Assembly (NCBI RefSeq): GCF_000196235.1
Contig: NC_008541.1
Coordinates: 806,001-870,000, forward strand
Length of the DNA stretch: 64,000 nucleotides
Origin: Arthrobacter sp. FB24
GTDB taxonomy: Bacteria > Actinomycetota > Actinomycetes > Actinomycetales > Micrococcaceae
Direction: 5' to 3'
The translations under genes were made by a program, and so were the position numbers. Below, one piece after another: positions 56,364-64,000 of the stretch; the stretch's first letter is position 1; every line of letters starts with the position of its first letter. The notes beneath the pieces were generated by a model, which ran no database searches, was not told where the DNA came from, and saw only the letters and a program-made list of their open reading frames with translations.

Positions 56364-56394
56364 CGCGCTTCCCTTCGCTGAAGCGCGCGTTCTT
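56364..56394 (+). terminator. hairpin after the NlpC/P60 gene
   Basis: CGCGCTTC (56364-56371) and GAAGCGCG (56380-56387), an 8-bp stem, followed by CGTTCTT. A weak intrinsic terminator; CTTCGCT repeats are frequent around it. Confidence 0.45.
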
Positions 56395-56498
56395 CGCTAA
56401 AAACCCTGTTCGGGCCGTTCCGGCTTACCCCCAAGATGCCGGAGCGTCCAAAAACCGCGGCCTGCCATGCAGTCTGAGGAAAACGAAAGAGAGAACTA

Positions 56499-57263
56499 AT
56501 GACTACACGTGCCATCGCACGGCATCGCGCCGAGGTTACTAAGACCAACTCGCTTGCTGTCATTGCCAAGGCCGTCGGCGACAACGCCGGTGGCATGGGC
56601 CGTCAGGCTGCGGTTATCGCTGCTGCCTCCGGTCTGGTCCTGACGAGCGGTATCGCAGCCAACGCTGCCGACACCAATGTTCAGCGCGAAGCAACCTCTG
56701 CTTCCACCCTGGAAGTCCAGTCTTCCGCTCCGGCCAACATCTCGGCTGCATCCAGCATCGCCATCTCCTTCGAGAAGCCGGCTGTTTCCACCTCCCCGGC
56801 TCCGGTCGTTGAGGCTCCGAAGCCGGTTGTTGAGGTCCAGGAAGCTGCTCCCGCGGCCGCTCCGGCTGCCGTTGCAGAGACCGTATCCGCCCCGGCAGCG
56901 CCGGCGGCCCCGGCGGCCCCCGCTGCTGCCAGCGGAAACGGCGCCTCGATCGCAGCTGCGGCTTACGCCCAGCTCGGTGTTGCCCAGGACTGCACGGCCC
57001 TCGCCACCAACGCGCTTGCAGCCGTAGGCATCAACTACCACGGCTGGCCGGCCGGTTACCTTTCCCTGGGCCGCACCGTGAGTGCAGCCGAGGCACAGCC
57101 GGGCGACCTCGCATACTACGAGAACGGCGGCATGGGCATGGCCCACATCGCTGTATACGTCGGCAACGGCCAGGCCGTGCACGGTGGCTGGAACGGTGGA
57201 ACCACCTCCCTGTTCAGCGTCAACGTCGGCTCCGGCCCGGTCTTCATCCGCGTTGGCGGCTAA
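56499..57263 (+). CDS. exported NlpC/P60-like hydrolase, variant motif
   Basis: A 254-residue paralogue of the preceding gene. The N-terminus repeats its pattern (ARHRAEVTKTNSL, then GGMGRQAAVIAAASGLVLTSG and AANAADTN). A long Ala/Pro/Val-rich linker (about 75-150) leads to a C-terminal NlpC/P60-like domain where the catalytic Cys C165 is in AQDCTALATNAL instead of the usual DCSGL, with H216 in MAHIAVYVGNG. The rest of the fold (PGDLAYYENGG) is conserved, so activity is likely. Unlike its two neighbours, no c-di-AMP riboswitch precedes it. Confidence 0.87.
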   Translation: MTTRAIARHRAEVTKTNSLAVIAKAVGDNAGGMGRQAAVIAAASGLVLTSGIAANAADTNVQREATSASTLEVQSSAPANISAASSIAISFEKPAVSTSPAPVVEAPKPVVEVQEAAPAAAPAAVAETVSAPAAPAAPAAPAAASGNGASIAAAAYAQLGVAQDCTALATNALAAVGINYHGWPAGYLSLGRTVSAAEAQPGDLAYYENGGMGMAHIAVYVGNGQAVHGGWNGGTTSLFSVNVGSGPVFIRVGG

Positions 57264-57286
57264 AGCCTCCAGCTGACGCTTGCCGG

Positions 57287-57323
57287 AAGAACCCCTGCCT
57301 CCGGGCAGGGGTTCTTCTGCGTT
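57287..57323 (+). terminator. terminator after the third hydrolase gene
   Basis: Perfect 13-bp stem AAGAACCCCTGCC (57287-57299), TCCG, GGCAGGGGTTCTT (57304-57316), followed by CTGCGTTT. An outer GCCGGAA/TTCCGGC pair could extend it. Confidence 0.85.
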
Positions 57324-57486
57324 TCCGGCAGGTGAATTTTTGCCGACACGGGGTGTATGGTAAAGGACCGATTCGGTGATCGGCCACTTGAGTGTTTACT
57401 CTTGTGTTGTCGATCCATAGCCCGGACAAGCAGAGGGCAGCCGGCCCTCGAGCCCCTGACGGGTGCGGCCGTGAAGAGGTATGTGC

Positions 57487-57987
57487 ATGCGCACTCTCGT
57501 TCTTAATGCTGGATATGAACCGCTGGCGGTTGTAACCTTCCGCCGGGCGCTGGTTCTTGTGCTGACCGGAAAAGCTAGCGTAGTGGCCGAGGGCGACGAT
57601 CCTGTCGTCGGGCCGCAGGAGATTCTGGGCCGCCCGTCCGTGATTCTCCTGAACCGTTACATCCGGCCGCGGTACAACACAACCACCGCGGTGAGCCGCC
57701 GGGGCGTCCTGCGCCGTGACGCCCACCGCTGCGCCTACTGCGGTAAGGCAGCACACACCATTGACCACGTCCACCCGAAATCGAGGGGCGGTGCGGACTC
57801 CTGGGAAAATCTTGTGGCCGCCTGCCTTCGGTGCAATAACGTGAAGGGCGACCACACGCCGGCCGAGATGGGCTGGAAGCTCAGGTTCGTGCCCGCGCCT
57901 CCGCACGGCACCATCTGGCAGATCAAGGAGCTGGAAAAGCCCACCCCCGCTTGGGACCCTTTCCTTCTGCCAGAATCCGCCGCCTGA
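57487..57987 (+). CDS. HNH endonuclease family protein
   Basis: A 166-residue protein. The HNH motif at residues 80-123 has C82/C85 and C113/C116 as a zinc ribbon, D93-H94 and H96 in TIDHVHPKSRGG, and N108 in WENLVAACLRCNN. The N-terminus RTLVLNAGYEPLAVVTFRRALVLVL is typical of a large group of small conserved HNH proteins widespread in actinobacteria and other bacteria, whose role is unclear. The ATG at 57487 is favoured by AGAGG 7 bases upstream; 57481 would be too close. Single gene. Confidence 0.9.
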   Translation: MRTLVLNAGYEPLAVVTFRRALVLVLTGKASVVAEGDDPVVGPQEILGRPSVILLNRYIRPRYNTTTAVSRRGVLRRDAHRCAYCGKAAHTIDHVHPKSRGGADSWENLVAACLRCNNVKGDHTPAEMGWKLRFVPAPPHGTIWQIKELEKPTPAWDPFLLPESAA

Positions 57988-58032
57988 GGCGTCACCCCTG
58001 CGCAGACCCGCCTCAATGGCTAGGCTTGCCTT

Positions 58033-58650
58033 GTGGAGTTTGATGCCTTAATCCTGGCGGGCGGCCGGTCATCGCGGCTGGGTGGCGTGCCCAAGTCCCA
58101 GCTGATGTACGACGGCGCCACCCTCCTGTCGCGGTCGCTTTCGGCGGCTGCCGGAGCTGGCGCCGCCGTGGTCGTCGGCCCGGATCCCGGCGAACTGCCT
58201 GCCGGTGTCCTGTCCTGCCGCGAGGAGCCTGCCTTTTCGGGACCTGCCGCGGCTATTGCTGCGGGTCTGGCGGCACTGGAACGGGCGCGCGGTCCGCTCC
58301 GGGCCGCGATGACGCTGATTCTGGCCTGCGACATGCCCAAGGCGGATCAGGCGGTTGCCGCCCTTAGGGCCGCCCTTACGGACCATGGCCCGGACCCCAC
58401 GGGGCCGGATGGTGTCATGTCCATTTCCCCTGACGGCTGCAAACAACCCCTCGCAGGCCTTTATGGCACAGCCGCGCTACAACGTTCCGTAGACGAAATG
58501 GACAGGAGCGGGGGGCTTGCAGGAGCTTCAGTGTTCGCCCTCCTTGCTAGGCTTGACGTGCGGACTGTTACCGTCCCCGCCGGTGCCACGGATGACGTGG
58601 ATACTTGGGACGATGCCACCGCGCTAGGGGTGTCCCGCCAAGGGTCTTGA
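58033..58650 (+). CDS. mobA: molybdenum cofactor guanylyltransferase
   Basis: A 205-residue nucleotidyltransferase adding GMP to molybdopterin to give MGD. The GTP-binding loop is LILAGGRSSRLGGVPKS at the N-terminus; further parts are CREEPAFSGPAAAIAAG and LILACDMPKADQ. Starts with GTG. It leads a cluster with DUF6457, moeA and fdhD, 60 bases before the DUF6457 gene, so it probably serves MGD-type enzymes such as formate dehydrogenase. Confidence 0.9.
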   Translation: MEFDALILAGGRSSRLGGVPKSQLMYDGATLLSRSLSAAAGAGAAVVVGPDPGELPAGVLSCREEPAFSGPAAAIAAGLAALERARGPLRAAMTLILACDMPKADQAVAALRAALTDHGPDPTGPDGVMSISPDGCKQPLAGLYGTAALQRSVDEMDRSGGLAGASVFALLARLDVRTVTVPAGATDDVDTWDDATALGVSRQGS

Positions 58651-58710
58651 GCCGCCGTCGGTGGGACCGTGCGGTGGCACCGCAACCGAATTTTGAGTTT
58701 GGAGGCAACA

Positions 58711-59082
58711 GTGAAAAGCCAGGACGAAACGCTGGAGGACTGGTGCCGGGCGCTGCTGCAAGCCTTCGAGTTGGAGGACGTCGAGGTTGATGTCAATGAA
58801 GTACTCGCGCTGGCCGGTGTGGCTGCGCACTCCGTCGTGCGGCCGGCGGCGCCGTTGACGACCTTCATCGCCGGCTTCGCGGCGGGAATGGCGACAGGTT
58901 CCGGGCAGGCCCCTGATGCGGTCTCCATGCAGGCCGCCCTGGGCGTGGCGCGGGCGCTTGCCATGGACTATGCCGCAGTGGAGCCGGCTGTGCCCGGGCA
59001 GCCTGCCGTGTCAGGTTCTGAGCCGGTTCGGACCGATCAGGCCTCCGGACCGTCCACCAACAGCGGGACCACCGGCGCATGA
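58711..59082 (+). CDS. DUF6457 protein
   Basis: A 123-residue helical protein: EDWCRALLQAFELEDVEVDVNEVLALAGVAAHSVVRPAAPLTTFIAGFAAGMATG (read in pieces, residues about 8-65), then a low-complexity Pro/Ser/Gly tail. DUF6457 proteins in actinobacteria lie beside Moco genes; the ATGA overlap with moeA supports a linked role. Function unknown. GTG start with GGAGG 6 bases before. Confidence 0.8.
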   Translation: MKSQDETLEDWCRALLQAFELEDVEVDVNEVLALAGVAAHSVVRPAAPLTTFIAGFAAGMATGSGQAPDAVSMQAALGVARALAMDYAAVEPAVPGQPAVSGSEPVRTDQASGPSTNSGTTGA

Positions 59083-60602
59083 CGGCTGCGCCGCCGGACG
59101 GCGGTGACGCCGCCAGCGACGTTCCTGACCACGGGGAATCCTCCGGCCGCACCGCACCCGGCGCGGCTGAAGCCGGTGCCGGCACCGGTGCGCCCGAGGC
59201 CGACACAGGATCCCACGATGCCGGGCACACCCATTTGGCGCACACCTGGCAGGAAGCCCGGCAGAGGTCATTCGATTGCGCCACACCCATTCCGCCGGGA
59301 CCGGTGCCGCTCAGGAGTGCGCTGGGCCGGACGCTCGCTGCCGATATTACGGCGCTCCAGGATATGCCCCACTACGCTTCATCCGCCATGGACGGCTGGG
59401 CAGTGAACGGGACGGGGCCCTGGATTTTGGCCGAACCCGGCCAGAGGCTTGCGCCGCACCAGGCCAGTCCCATCGTCACCGGCGGCCTCATACCACCAGG
59501 GGCCAAGGCTGTGCTCCGCAGCGAAAGCGGCATGATCACGACGGACGACGAGGGGCTCCCCATCCTTGCCCTTGGTGGCGCAGCAAGGCCCGGTGAACCG
59601 AAGAACGGCCAGCACATCCGGAAGGCAGGCGAGGAAGCGGCCGCCGGTGACGTCCTGGTCAAAAGCGGGGCAGTCCTCAACCCGGCCCACCTGGCCCTCG
59701 CGGCACTGGCCGGCCACGACTCCCTCCGGGTGCAGGGGAAACCTGTGGTCAGGATCCTGCTGACAGGCTCCGAGGTGGTTACCGCGGGCCTGCCTGCTCC
59801 GGGCAAGGTGCGCGACACCTTCGGCCCGCAGCTTGGGGCTGTGGTCGAGATGCTCGGTGGGATCTGCGCCGGGCAAAAGAAAATAGGCGACGGCTACGAC
59901 GAATGGCTGGCTGCCCTGGAAGACGACGGACCGGAATCGGCCGGTCCGGCGGAGAAGACCGTGCCGGATGACGGCTCCGTGCTGTTGCCGGAAGAGCCGG
60001 TAGCGGAAGAAGCGCCTGCCGACGTCGTCATCACCACCGGCGGAACCGGCCGGTCCGGGACTGATCACCTCCGCCGTGCAGTCGCGGAACTGGGCGGCCG
60101 CCTGCTGATCGACGGCATCGCCATGCGCCCGGGACACCCGGCCGTCCTCGCCGAGCTGCCGGACGGCCGCTTCATCCTTGGCCTGCCGGGCAATCCCCTT
60201 GCCGCGATGATGGCCCTCTGCACGGTGGGCGCGCCCCTGCTCGCCGCCCTTGGCCACGGAACCCTCCCTCCGGTCCATGAGGTGCCCTGCGGCGCGATGA
60301 TCGAGGCTGATCCGGGGCGGACCCGGCTGATGCCCTTCAGGCTGCTGTACGGGATGGCGTCCCCTGCCCGGCACGCGGGGCCCGGCATGATGCGCGGTCT
60401 TGCTGCTGCCGACGGCGTCCTTGTTGTTCCGCCGCACGGCGTCCAGCTGGGCGAAGCGGTGCCCGCCTTCGCCTTGCCCTGGGGCGCTCCGATCCAGGCT
60501 GCGGAACCCGCCGCCGCGAAGGCCAAAGCCGCTCCCCGCAAGGCCCCGCGAAAGCCCTCAGCCTCGGACGGGCCGGTGGACTGGAGTGCGCTGCTCGGCT
60601 AA
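59079..60602 (+). CDS. moeA: molybdopterin molybdotransferase (MoeA), extended variant
   Basis: A 507-residue MoeA, inserting molybdate into adenylylated molybdopterin. It has the N-terminal ...LQDMPHYASSAMDGWAVNG, and domain-III VITTGGTGRSGTDHLR and GLPGNPLAAMMAL. It is about 90 residues longer than usual: an acidic insertion near residues 285-315 (DDGPESAGPAEKTVPDDGSV and nearby) and a basic Ala/Lys/Pro C-terminal tail. The usual SGGVSVGD is replaced by TGGTGRSGTD. Overlaps the DUF6457 stop (ATGA). Confidence 0.88.
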   Translation: MTAAPPDGGDAASDVPDHGESSGRTAPGAAEAGAGTGAPEADTGSHDAGHTHLAHTWQEARQRSFDCATPIPPGPVPLRSALGRTLAADITALQDMPHYASSAMDGWAVNGTGPWILAEPGQRLAPHQASPIVTGGLIPPGAKAVLRSESGMITTDDEGLPILALGGAARPGEPKNGQHIRKAGEEAAAGDVLVKSGAVLNPAHLALAALAGHDSLRVQGKPVVRILLTGSEVVTAGLPAPGKVRDTFGPQLGAVVEMLGGICAGQKKIGDGYDEWLAALEDDGPESAGPAEKTVPDDGSVLLPEEPVAEEAPADVVITTGGTGRSGTDHLRRAVAELGGRLLIDGIAMRPGHPAVLAELPDGRFILGLPGNPLAAMMALCTVGAPLLAALGHGTLPPVHEVPCGAMIEADPGRTRLMPFRLLYGMASPARHAGPGMMRGLAAADGVLVVPPHGVQLGEAVPAFALPWGAPIQAAEPAAAKAKAAPRKAPRKPSASDGPVDWSALLG

Positions 60603-60673
60603 AACGGTCCCGGCTGGTGAAGGCGGTCCGGGCTTGCAATGATGGTCATATCCCGCACTTTAAGGAGCGCATC

Positions 60674-61546
60674 GTGGCCCGCATGACGCAACGCCGCAAG
60701 ATCCACAGGTTCGTCCTGGACGGCTCAGCCCAGTCCCTCGCATTCCCCGTGCGGCACCGGGAAGATGTCCTGGCCGTGGAGGAGCCGCTGGAAATCAGGC
60801 TCGGCTCGCTCCCGTTCACCGTCACCATGCGAACGCCCGGCGACGATTTTGACCTCGTGGCCGGGTTCCTGGTGTCCGAGGGCATCATCTGGAACGCCGA
60901 GCAACTCATCTCCCTGCGGTTCTGCGCGGGCGAGGATGAGGACGGAGTGCAGACCTTCAACGTCGTGGAAGCGCAGCTCAGGCCGGACGTCGTCCTGCCT
61001 GAGCGGGGACGCAACATCTTCACGTCAAGCTCGTGCGGCATCTGCGGCACCGATTCCATCGACGCCGTCCGTAAGTCGTCGCATTTCAGCCCGGCGGCGG
61101 ATCCGCTGACCGTGCCCGTGGAGACGCTGTCCGGACTCCCGGACAAGCTCCGTGCGGCGCAGGCCGTCTTCGACGCCACTGGAGGTGTCCACGCAGCCGG
61201 CCTTTTCCGGATCACCGACGACGGCGGTGCGGAGCTGCTGTGCCTGCGCGAGGACGTGGGACGCCACAACGCCGTGGACAAGGTGGTGGGCTGGGCCCTG
61301 CGCGAACGGCTGCTGCCGCTGGCGGGGACGGTTTTGCAGGTCTCCGGCCGGGCATCCTTCGAACTCGTTCAGAAAGCGGCGCTCGCCGGGATTCCGGTAC
61401 TCGCGGCCGTCAGCGCCCCTTCCAGCCTGGCCGTTGAACTTGCCGCCGCCAGCGGCATGACCTTGGCGGGCTTCAGCAGGGGGTCCACCCTCAACGTTTA
61501 TGCCGGAGACCACCGTGTCACGGCGCCCGCCCCCGTGCCGAGCTAG
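60674..61546 (+). CDS. fdhD: formate dehydrogenase accessory sulfurtransferase
   Basis: A 290-residue FdhD, passing sulfur from a desulfurase to the Mo cofactor of formate dehydrogenase. The reactive Cys motif is CGICG (C121 and C124) in SSSCGICGTDSID; PGDDFDLVAGFLVSEGII and EDVGRHNAVDKVVGW are family hallmarks. The GTG at 60674 has AAGGAG 6 bases upstream, better than later or earlier starts. Last gene of the Moco cluster; no formate dehydrogenase gene lies in the window. Confidence 0.94.
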   Translation: MARMTQRRKIHRFVLDGSAQSLAFPVRHREDVLAVEEPLEIRLGSLPFTVTMRTPGDDFDLVAGFLVSEGIIWNAEQLISLRFCAGEDEDGVQTFNVVEAQLRPDVVLPERGRNIFTSSSCGICGTDSIDAVRKSSHFSPAADPLTVPVETLSGLPDKLRAAQAVFDATGGVHAAGLFRITDDGGAELLCLREDVGRHNAVDKVVGWALRERLLPLAGTVLQVSGRASFELVQKAALAGIPVLAAVSAPSSLAVELAAASGMTLAGFSRGSTLNVYAGDHRVTAPAPVPS

Positions 61547-61556
61547 GGCAGAATGC

Positions 61557-61601
61557 TTGGTTTATTGGGCCCGGCGCAGTAGATTTTATCCATCGAATGG
61601 A
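61557..61601 (+). promoter_or_regulatory. promoter and palindrome before the mannosidase gene
   Basis: TTGGTT (61557-61562) and TAGATT (61580-61585), 17 bases apart, precede TCCAT-CGA-ATGGA (61589-61601), a 5-bp palindrome at the expected transcription start. This fits a repressor site for sugar-dependent control, but it is short. Confidence 0.4.
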
Positions 61602-61721
61602 CGCGCCGATCCGCTCCTTCGGCTGAGTTCAAGGGCTTGCGCATAAGCTGAACCCAACGCCCGGGCGCATACCGTGCACCAGCTGTCAGCTTCCACACAA
61701 CAGGCATTAAAGAGGACTACA

Positions 61722-64000
61722 TTGCACGACGACCGCCGCATCACGGAAGTCCGTCTGGACCGCTTCATGCGCGAACGCGTGGACCCTGCGGTGTACTCCC
61801 GCAGCGTTCCGCTGAACCTCAGCGCCTGGGACGTTCCGGACGAGCCTGTCTCCGTTCTGGAGGCCCTGCGCCACGACTTCGTGCCGCTGGAACACGGATC
61901 GGCGTGGGGCCGCCCCTGGAGCACCAAATGGCTGAGGCTGCAGGGTGAGGTGCCCGATTCCTGGGGCACGGCTCCCGATACCGCGGTGGAAATAGTGGTG
62001 GACCTGGGGTTCACCCGGGAGCTCCCGGGCTTTCAGTGCGAAGGGATCGCCTGGCGGCCGGACGGCACCATCATCAAGGCCATCTCGCCCCGGAACCAGT
62101 ACATTCCACTGAAGCTCCTCGGCAGCGGGATGGCAGTGGACTTCTACGTGGAGGCCGCCGCCAACCCCGATGTTGCCCAGGGGTGGACTTTCGCAGCCAT
62201 GCCCTACGGTGACAAGGCAACAGCGGGAAGCGACCCCAAATACCGGCTGGGCGCCATGGCCATCGCCGAGCTCAACCAGACGGTGTGGGAACTGCAGCAG
62301 GACGTATGGACGCTCAGCGGACTCATGCATGAGCTCCCGATGGAACTGCCGCGCCGCCACGAGATCCTGCGCGCCCTGGAACGGATGCTGGACGTCATGG
62401 ATCCGGACGATATTCCCGGCACCGCCGCGGCAGGCCGCGCAGCCCTGGCTGAGGTTCTCTCCCGTCCGGCGTATGCCTCCGCCCATCAGCTGGTCGCCAC
62501 AGGACACGCGCACATCGATTCGGCGTGGCTGTGGCCCGTCCGGGAGACCATCCGCAAGTGCGCGCGCACCTTCTCCAACGTCGTGGCCCTGATGGACGAG
62601 TCTCCCGACTTCGTTTTCTCCTGCTCGTCCGCGCAGCAGCTCGCCTGGATGAAGGAGTTCTACCCCGAGCTGTTCGGCCGGATCCGCGAGAAGGTCAAAG
62701 CGGGCAAATTCGTGCCGGTCGGCGGCATGTGGGTGGAATCCGACACCAACATGCCGGGCGGTGAGGCCATGGCCCGGCAGTTCATCGAAGGCAAGGGGTT
62801 CTTCCTCGACGAGTTTGGCGTGGAGTGCCGGGAGGCATGGTTGCCCGATTCCTTCGGCTACTCGGCTGCATTGCCGCAGATCGTCAAGGCTGCCGGCAGC
62901 AAGTGGTTCCTGACCCAGAAGATCTCCTGGAACCAGGTCAACAGGATGCCGCACCACACCTTCAACTGGGAAGGAATCGACGGCACGCGGCTGTTCACCC
63001 ACTTCCCGCCCGTGGACACTTACAATTCGGAGCTGAGCGGCCGGGAACTGGCACATGCGGAACGCAACTACCGGGACCACGGCCGCGGAACCGTCTCCCT
63101 GGTCCCGTTCGGCTACGGCGACGGCGGCGGCGGACCGACACGGGAGATGATCGCCGCCGCCCACCGTACGGCCGATCTCGAAGGGTCGCCGAAGGTCCGG
63201 ATCGGAACGGCTGCGAATTTCTTCACGCAGGCGCAGGCCGAATATGCGTCCCTGCCCGTCTGGGTGGGGGAGATGTACCTGGAGCTGCACAGAGGGACCT
63301 ACACCAGCCAGGCGAAAACCAAACGGGGCAACCGGCGCAGCGAACACCTTCTCCGCGAGGCCGAACTGTGGTGTGCCACAGCATCAGTGCGCACCGCCGG
63401 CGGGTTCGCGTATCCGGCGGCCGAGTTGAAGCGCCTGTGGCAGCTGGTCCTGCTGCAGCAGTTCCACGACATCCTGCCCGGCAGTTCCATTGCCTGGGTC
63501 CACCAGGACGCAGAGCGGAACTATGCGGCCATCGCGGAAGGCCTTGAAGCCATCATTGCCGATGCCGCGCGCGCCATGCTCGGTGAGGGCAGCCGCGAGT
63601 TCCTGCTGAACGCCGCGCCGCACGAACGCAGCGGAGTACCCGCTCTTGCCGCCGCCGAACCGGTCCGGAGCGACCACCCGGTGACGGTCACCGAGCATGC
63701 CGGGGGATACATCCTGGACAACGGCGTGATCAGGGCCGTGCTGGACTCGAACGGACTCCTGACTTCCCTCATCGACCACGCAAGCGGCCGCGATGCCATC
63801 GCCCCCGGCCAGTACGGGAACCATCTGGAACTACACCGCGATACGCCCAACGAGTGGGACGCGTGGGACATTGACGAGTTCTACCGCCGCAACGTCACCT
63901 CACTGACCGAAGCGCGTTCGGTGACGCTCGAGCGGGGCGGCTGGGACGCCGTCGTCGTGGTGGAACGACTGGCGGGAGCATCCGCGATCACCCAGCGGAT
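61722..64000 (+). CDS. GH38 alpha-mannosidase (3' truncated by window)
   Basis: The frame runs open to the window edge, giving 759 residues. It starts with TTG after AGAGGA. The GH38 catalytic domain shows the metal-binding VATGHAHIDSAWLWPVRET (His and Asp of HID), the nucleophile region EAWLPDSFGYSAALPQI (Asp of DSFG), and QQFHDILPGSSI. The region before it (residues 1-240) is the usual N-terminal jelly-roll domain. It hydrolyses alpha-mannosides; no signal peptide is visible, so it likely works in the cytoplasm on imported mannosides. It is not part of the Moco operon (about 175 bases apart). Confidence 0.93.
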   Translation, partial: MHDDRRITEVRLDRFMRERVDPAVYSRSVPLNLSAWDVPDEPVSVLEALRHDFVPLEHGSAWGRPWSTKWLRLQGEVPDSWGTAPDTAVEIVVDLGFTRELPGFQCEGIAWRPDGTIIKAISPRNQYIPLKLLGSGMAVDFYVEAAANPDVAQGWTFAAMPYGDKATAGSDPKYRLGAMAIAELNQTVWELQQDVWTLSGLMHELPMELPRRHEILRALERMLDVMDPDDIPGTAAAGRAALAEVLSRPAYASAHQLVATGHAHIDSAWLWPVRETIRKCARTFSNVVALMDESPDFVFSCSSAQQLAWMKEFYPELFGRIREKVKAGKFVPVGGMWVESDTNMPGGEAMARQFIEGKGFFLDEFGVECREAWLPDSFGYSAALPQIVKAAGSKWFLTQKISWNQVNRMPHHTFNWEGIDGTRLFTHFPPVDTYNSELSGRELAHAERNYRDHGRGTVSLVPFGYGDGGGGPTREMIAAAHRTADLEGSPKVRIGTAANFFTQAQAEYASLPVWVGEMYLELHRGTYTSQAKTKRGNRRSEHLLREAELWCATASVRTAGGFAYPAAELKRLWQLVLLQQFHDILPGSSIAWVHQDAERNYAAIAEGLEAIIADAARAMLGEGSREFLLNAAPHERSGVPALAAAEPVRSDHPVTVTEHAGGYILDNGVIRAVLDSNGLLTSLIDHASGRDAIAPGQYGNHLELHRDTPNEWDAWDIDEFYRRNVTSLTEARSVTLERGGWDAVVVVERLAGASAITQR

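Noticed and set aside
56360..56498. A third c-di-AMP riboswitch before the third hydrolase gene
   Set aside because: None of the conserved pieces (GGGGGAACC, TTGGGGT, CCGAATCCGACAGC) is present in this 139-base gap.

Overview
This window is chromosomal DNA from a high-GC Gram-positive bacterium of the Arthrobacter/Pseudarthrobacter type (Micrococcaceae, Actinobacteria). The evidence is strongly G/C-ending codons, frequent GTG and TTG starts, and characteristic actinobacterial families (DUF4193, DUF3263, DUF3027, DUF4032, WXG100, bacterial XPB, a lone groEL under CIRCE control, and c-di-AMP riboswitches on cell-wall hydrolases). I see no prophage, insertion sequence, CRISPR array or rRNA. One tRNA is present, tRNA-Thr(TGT).

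Layout. 1-9 kb: carbohydrate metabolism, with the end of a sugar ABC permease, a GH13 amylase, a GlcD-type flavoprotein, a DUF4032 protein, an MsmK/UgpC-type ATPase, and otsA-otsB for trehalose. 9-13 kb: a membrane-anchored DsbA-like protein, tRNA-Thr, and small conserved proteins. 12.9-16.6 kb: an agmatine/putrescine operon (permease, agmatine deiminase, N-carbamoylputrescine amidase-like enzyme) preceded by two matching operator-like palindromes. 16.7-19.5 kb: dps, then a divergent DHA2 exporter/TetR pair sharing a palindrome. 19.6-27.5 kb: a tandem glycine riboswitch heading gcvP-gcvT-gcvH-glyA-sdaA, a complete route from glycine through serine to pyruvate. 27.5-36.4 kb: TspO, a nuclease, a FemX-like transferase, ThrE, an iron-regulated SIP flavoprotein, ung, DUF3263, LytR_C, cspA and an amino-acid-type binding lipoprotein. 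36.4-43.5 kb: groEL with two CIRCE operators, an orphan sugar-binding lipoprotein with LacI-type operators, an RNase HI fusion, WXG100 and a two-component system. 43.8-53 kb: an FHA protein, the XPB helicase pair, a CspB-like protein, DUF3027, an MFS exporter and serC. 53.4-57.3 kb: a DtxR/IdeR regulator, then three exported peptidoglycan hydrolases, two of them behind separate c-di-AMP riboswitches. 57.5-61.5 kb: an HNH nuclease and a molybdenum-cofactor cluster (mobA, DUF6457, moeA, fdhD). 61.7 kb to the end: a GH38 alpha-mannosidase cut by the window edge.

How the parts connect. The DtxR protein encoded at 53.4 kb is a plausible regulator of the SIP gene at 32 kb, whose start is preceded by a DtxR-like box, and possibly of itself. 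The glycine riboswitch operon joins glycine cleavage to serine deamination, while serC, the serine-biosynthesis gene, lies elsewhere. The riboswitch-controlled hydrolase cluster ties c-di-AMP, a turgor and potassium signal, to wall remodelling. It is the most distinctive block here: the three proteins share an unusual N-terminal leader, so they look like a tandemly expanded family with switched regulation. Gene calls rest on reading translations by eye; operators and promoters are sequence-pattern inferences.
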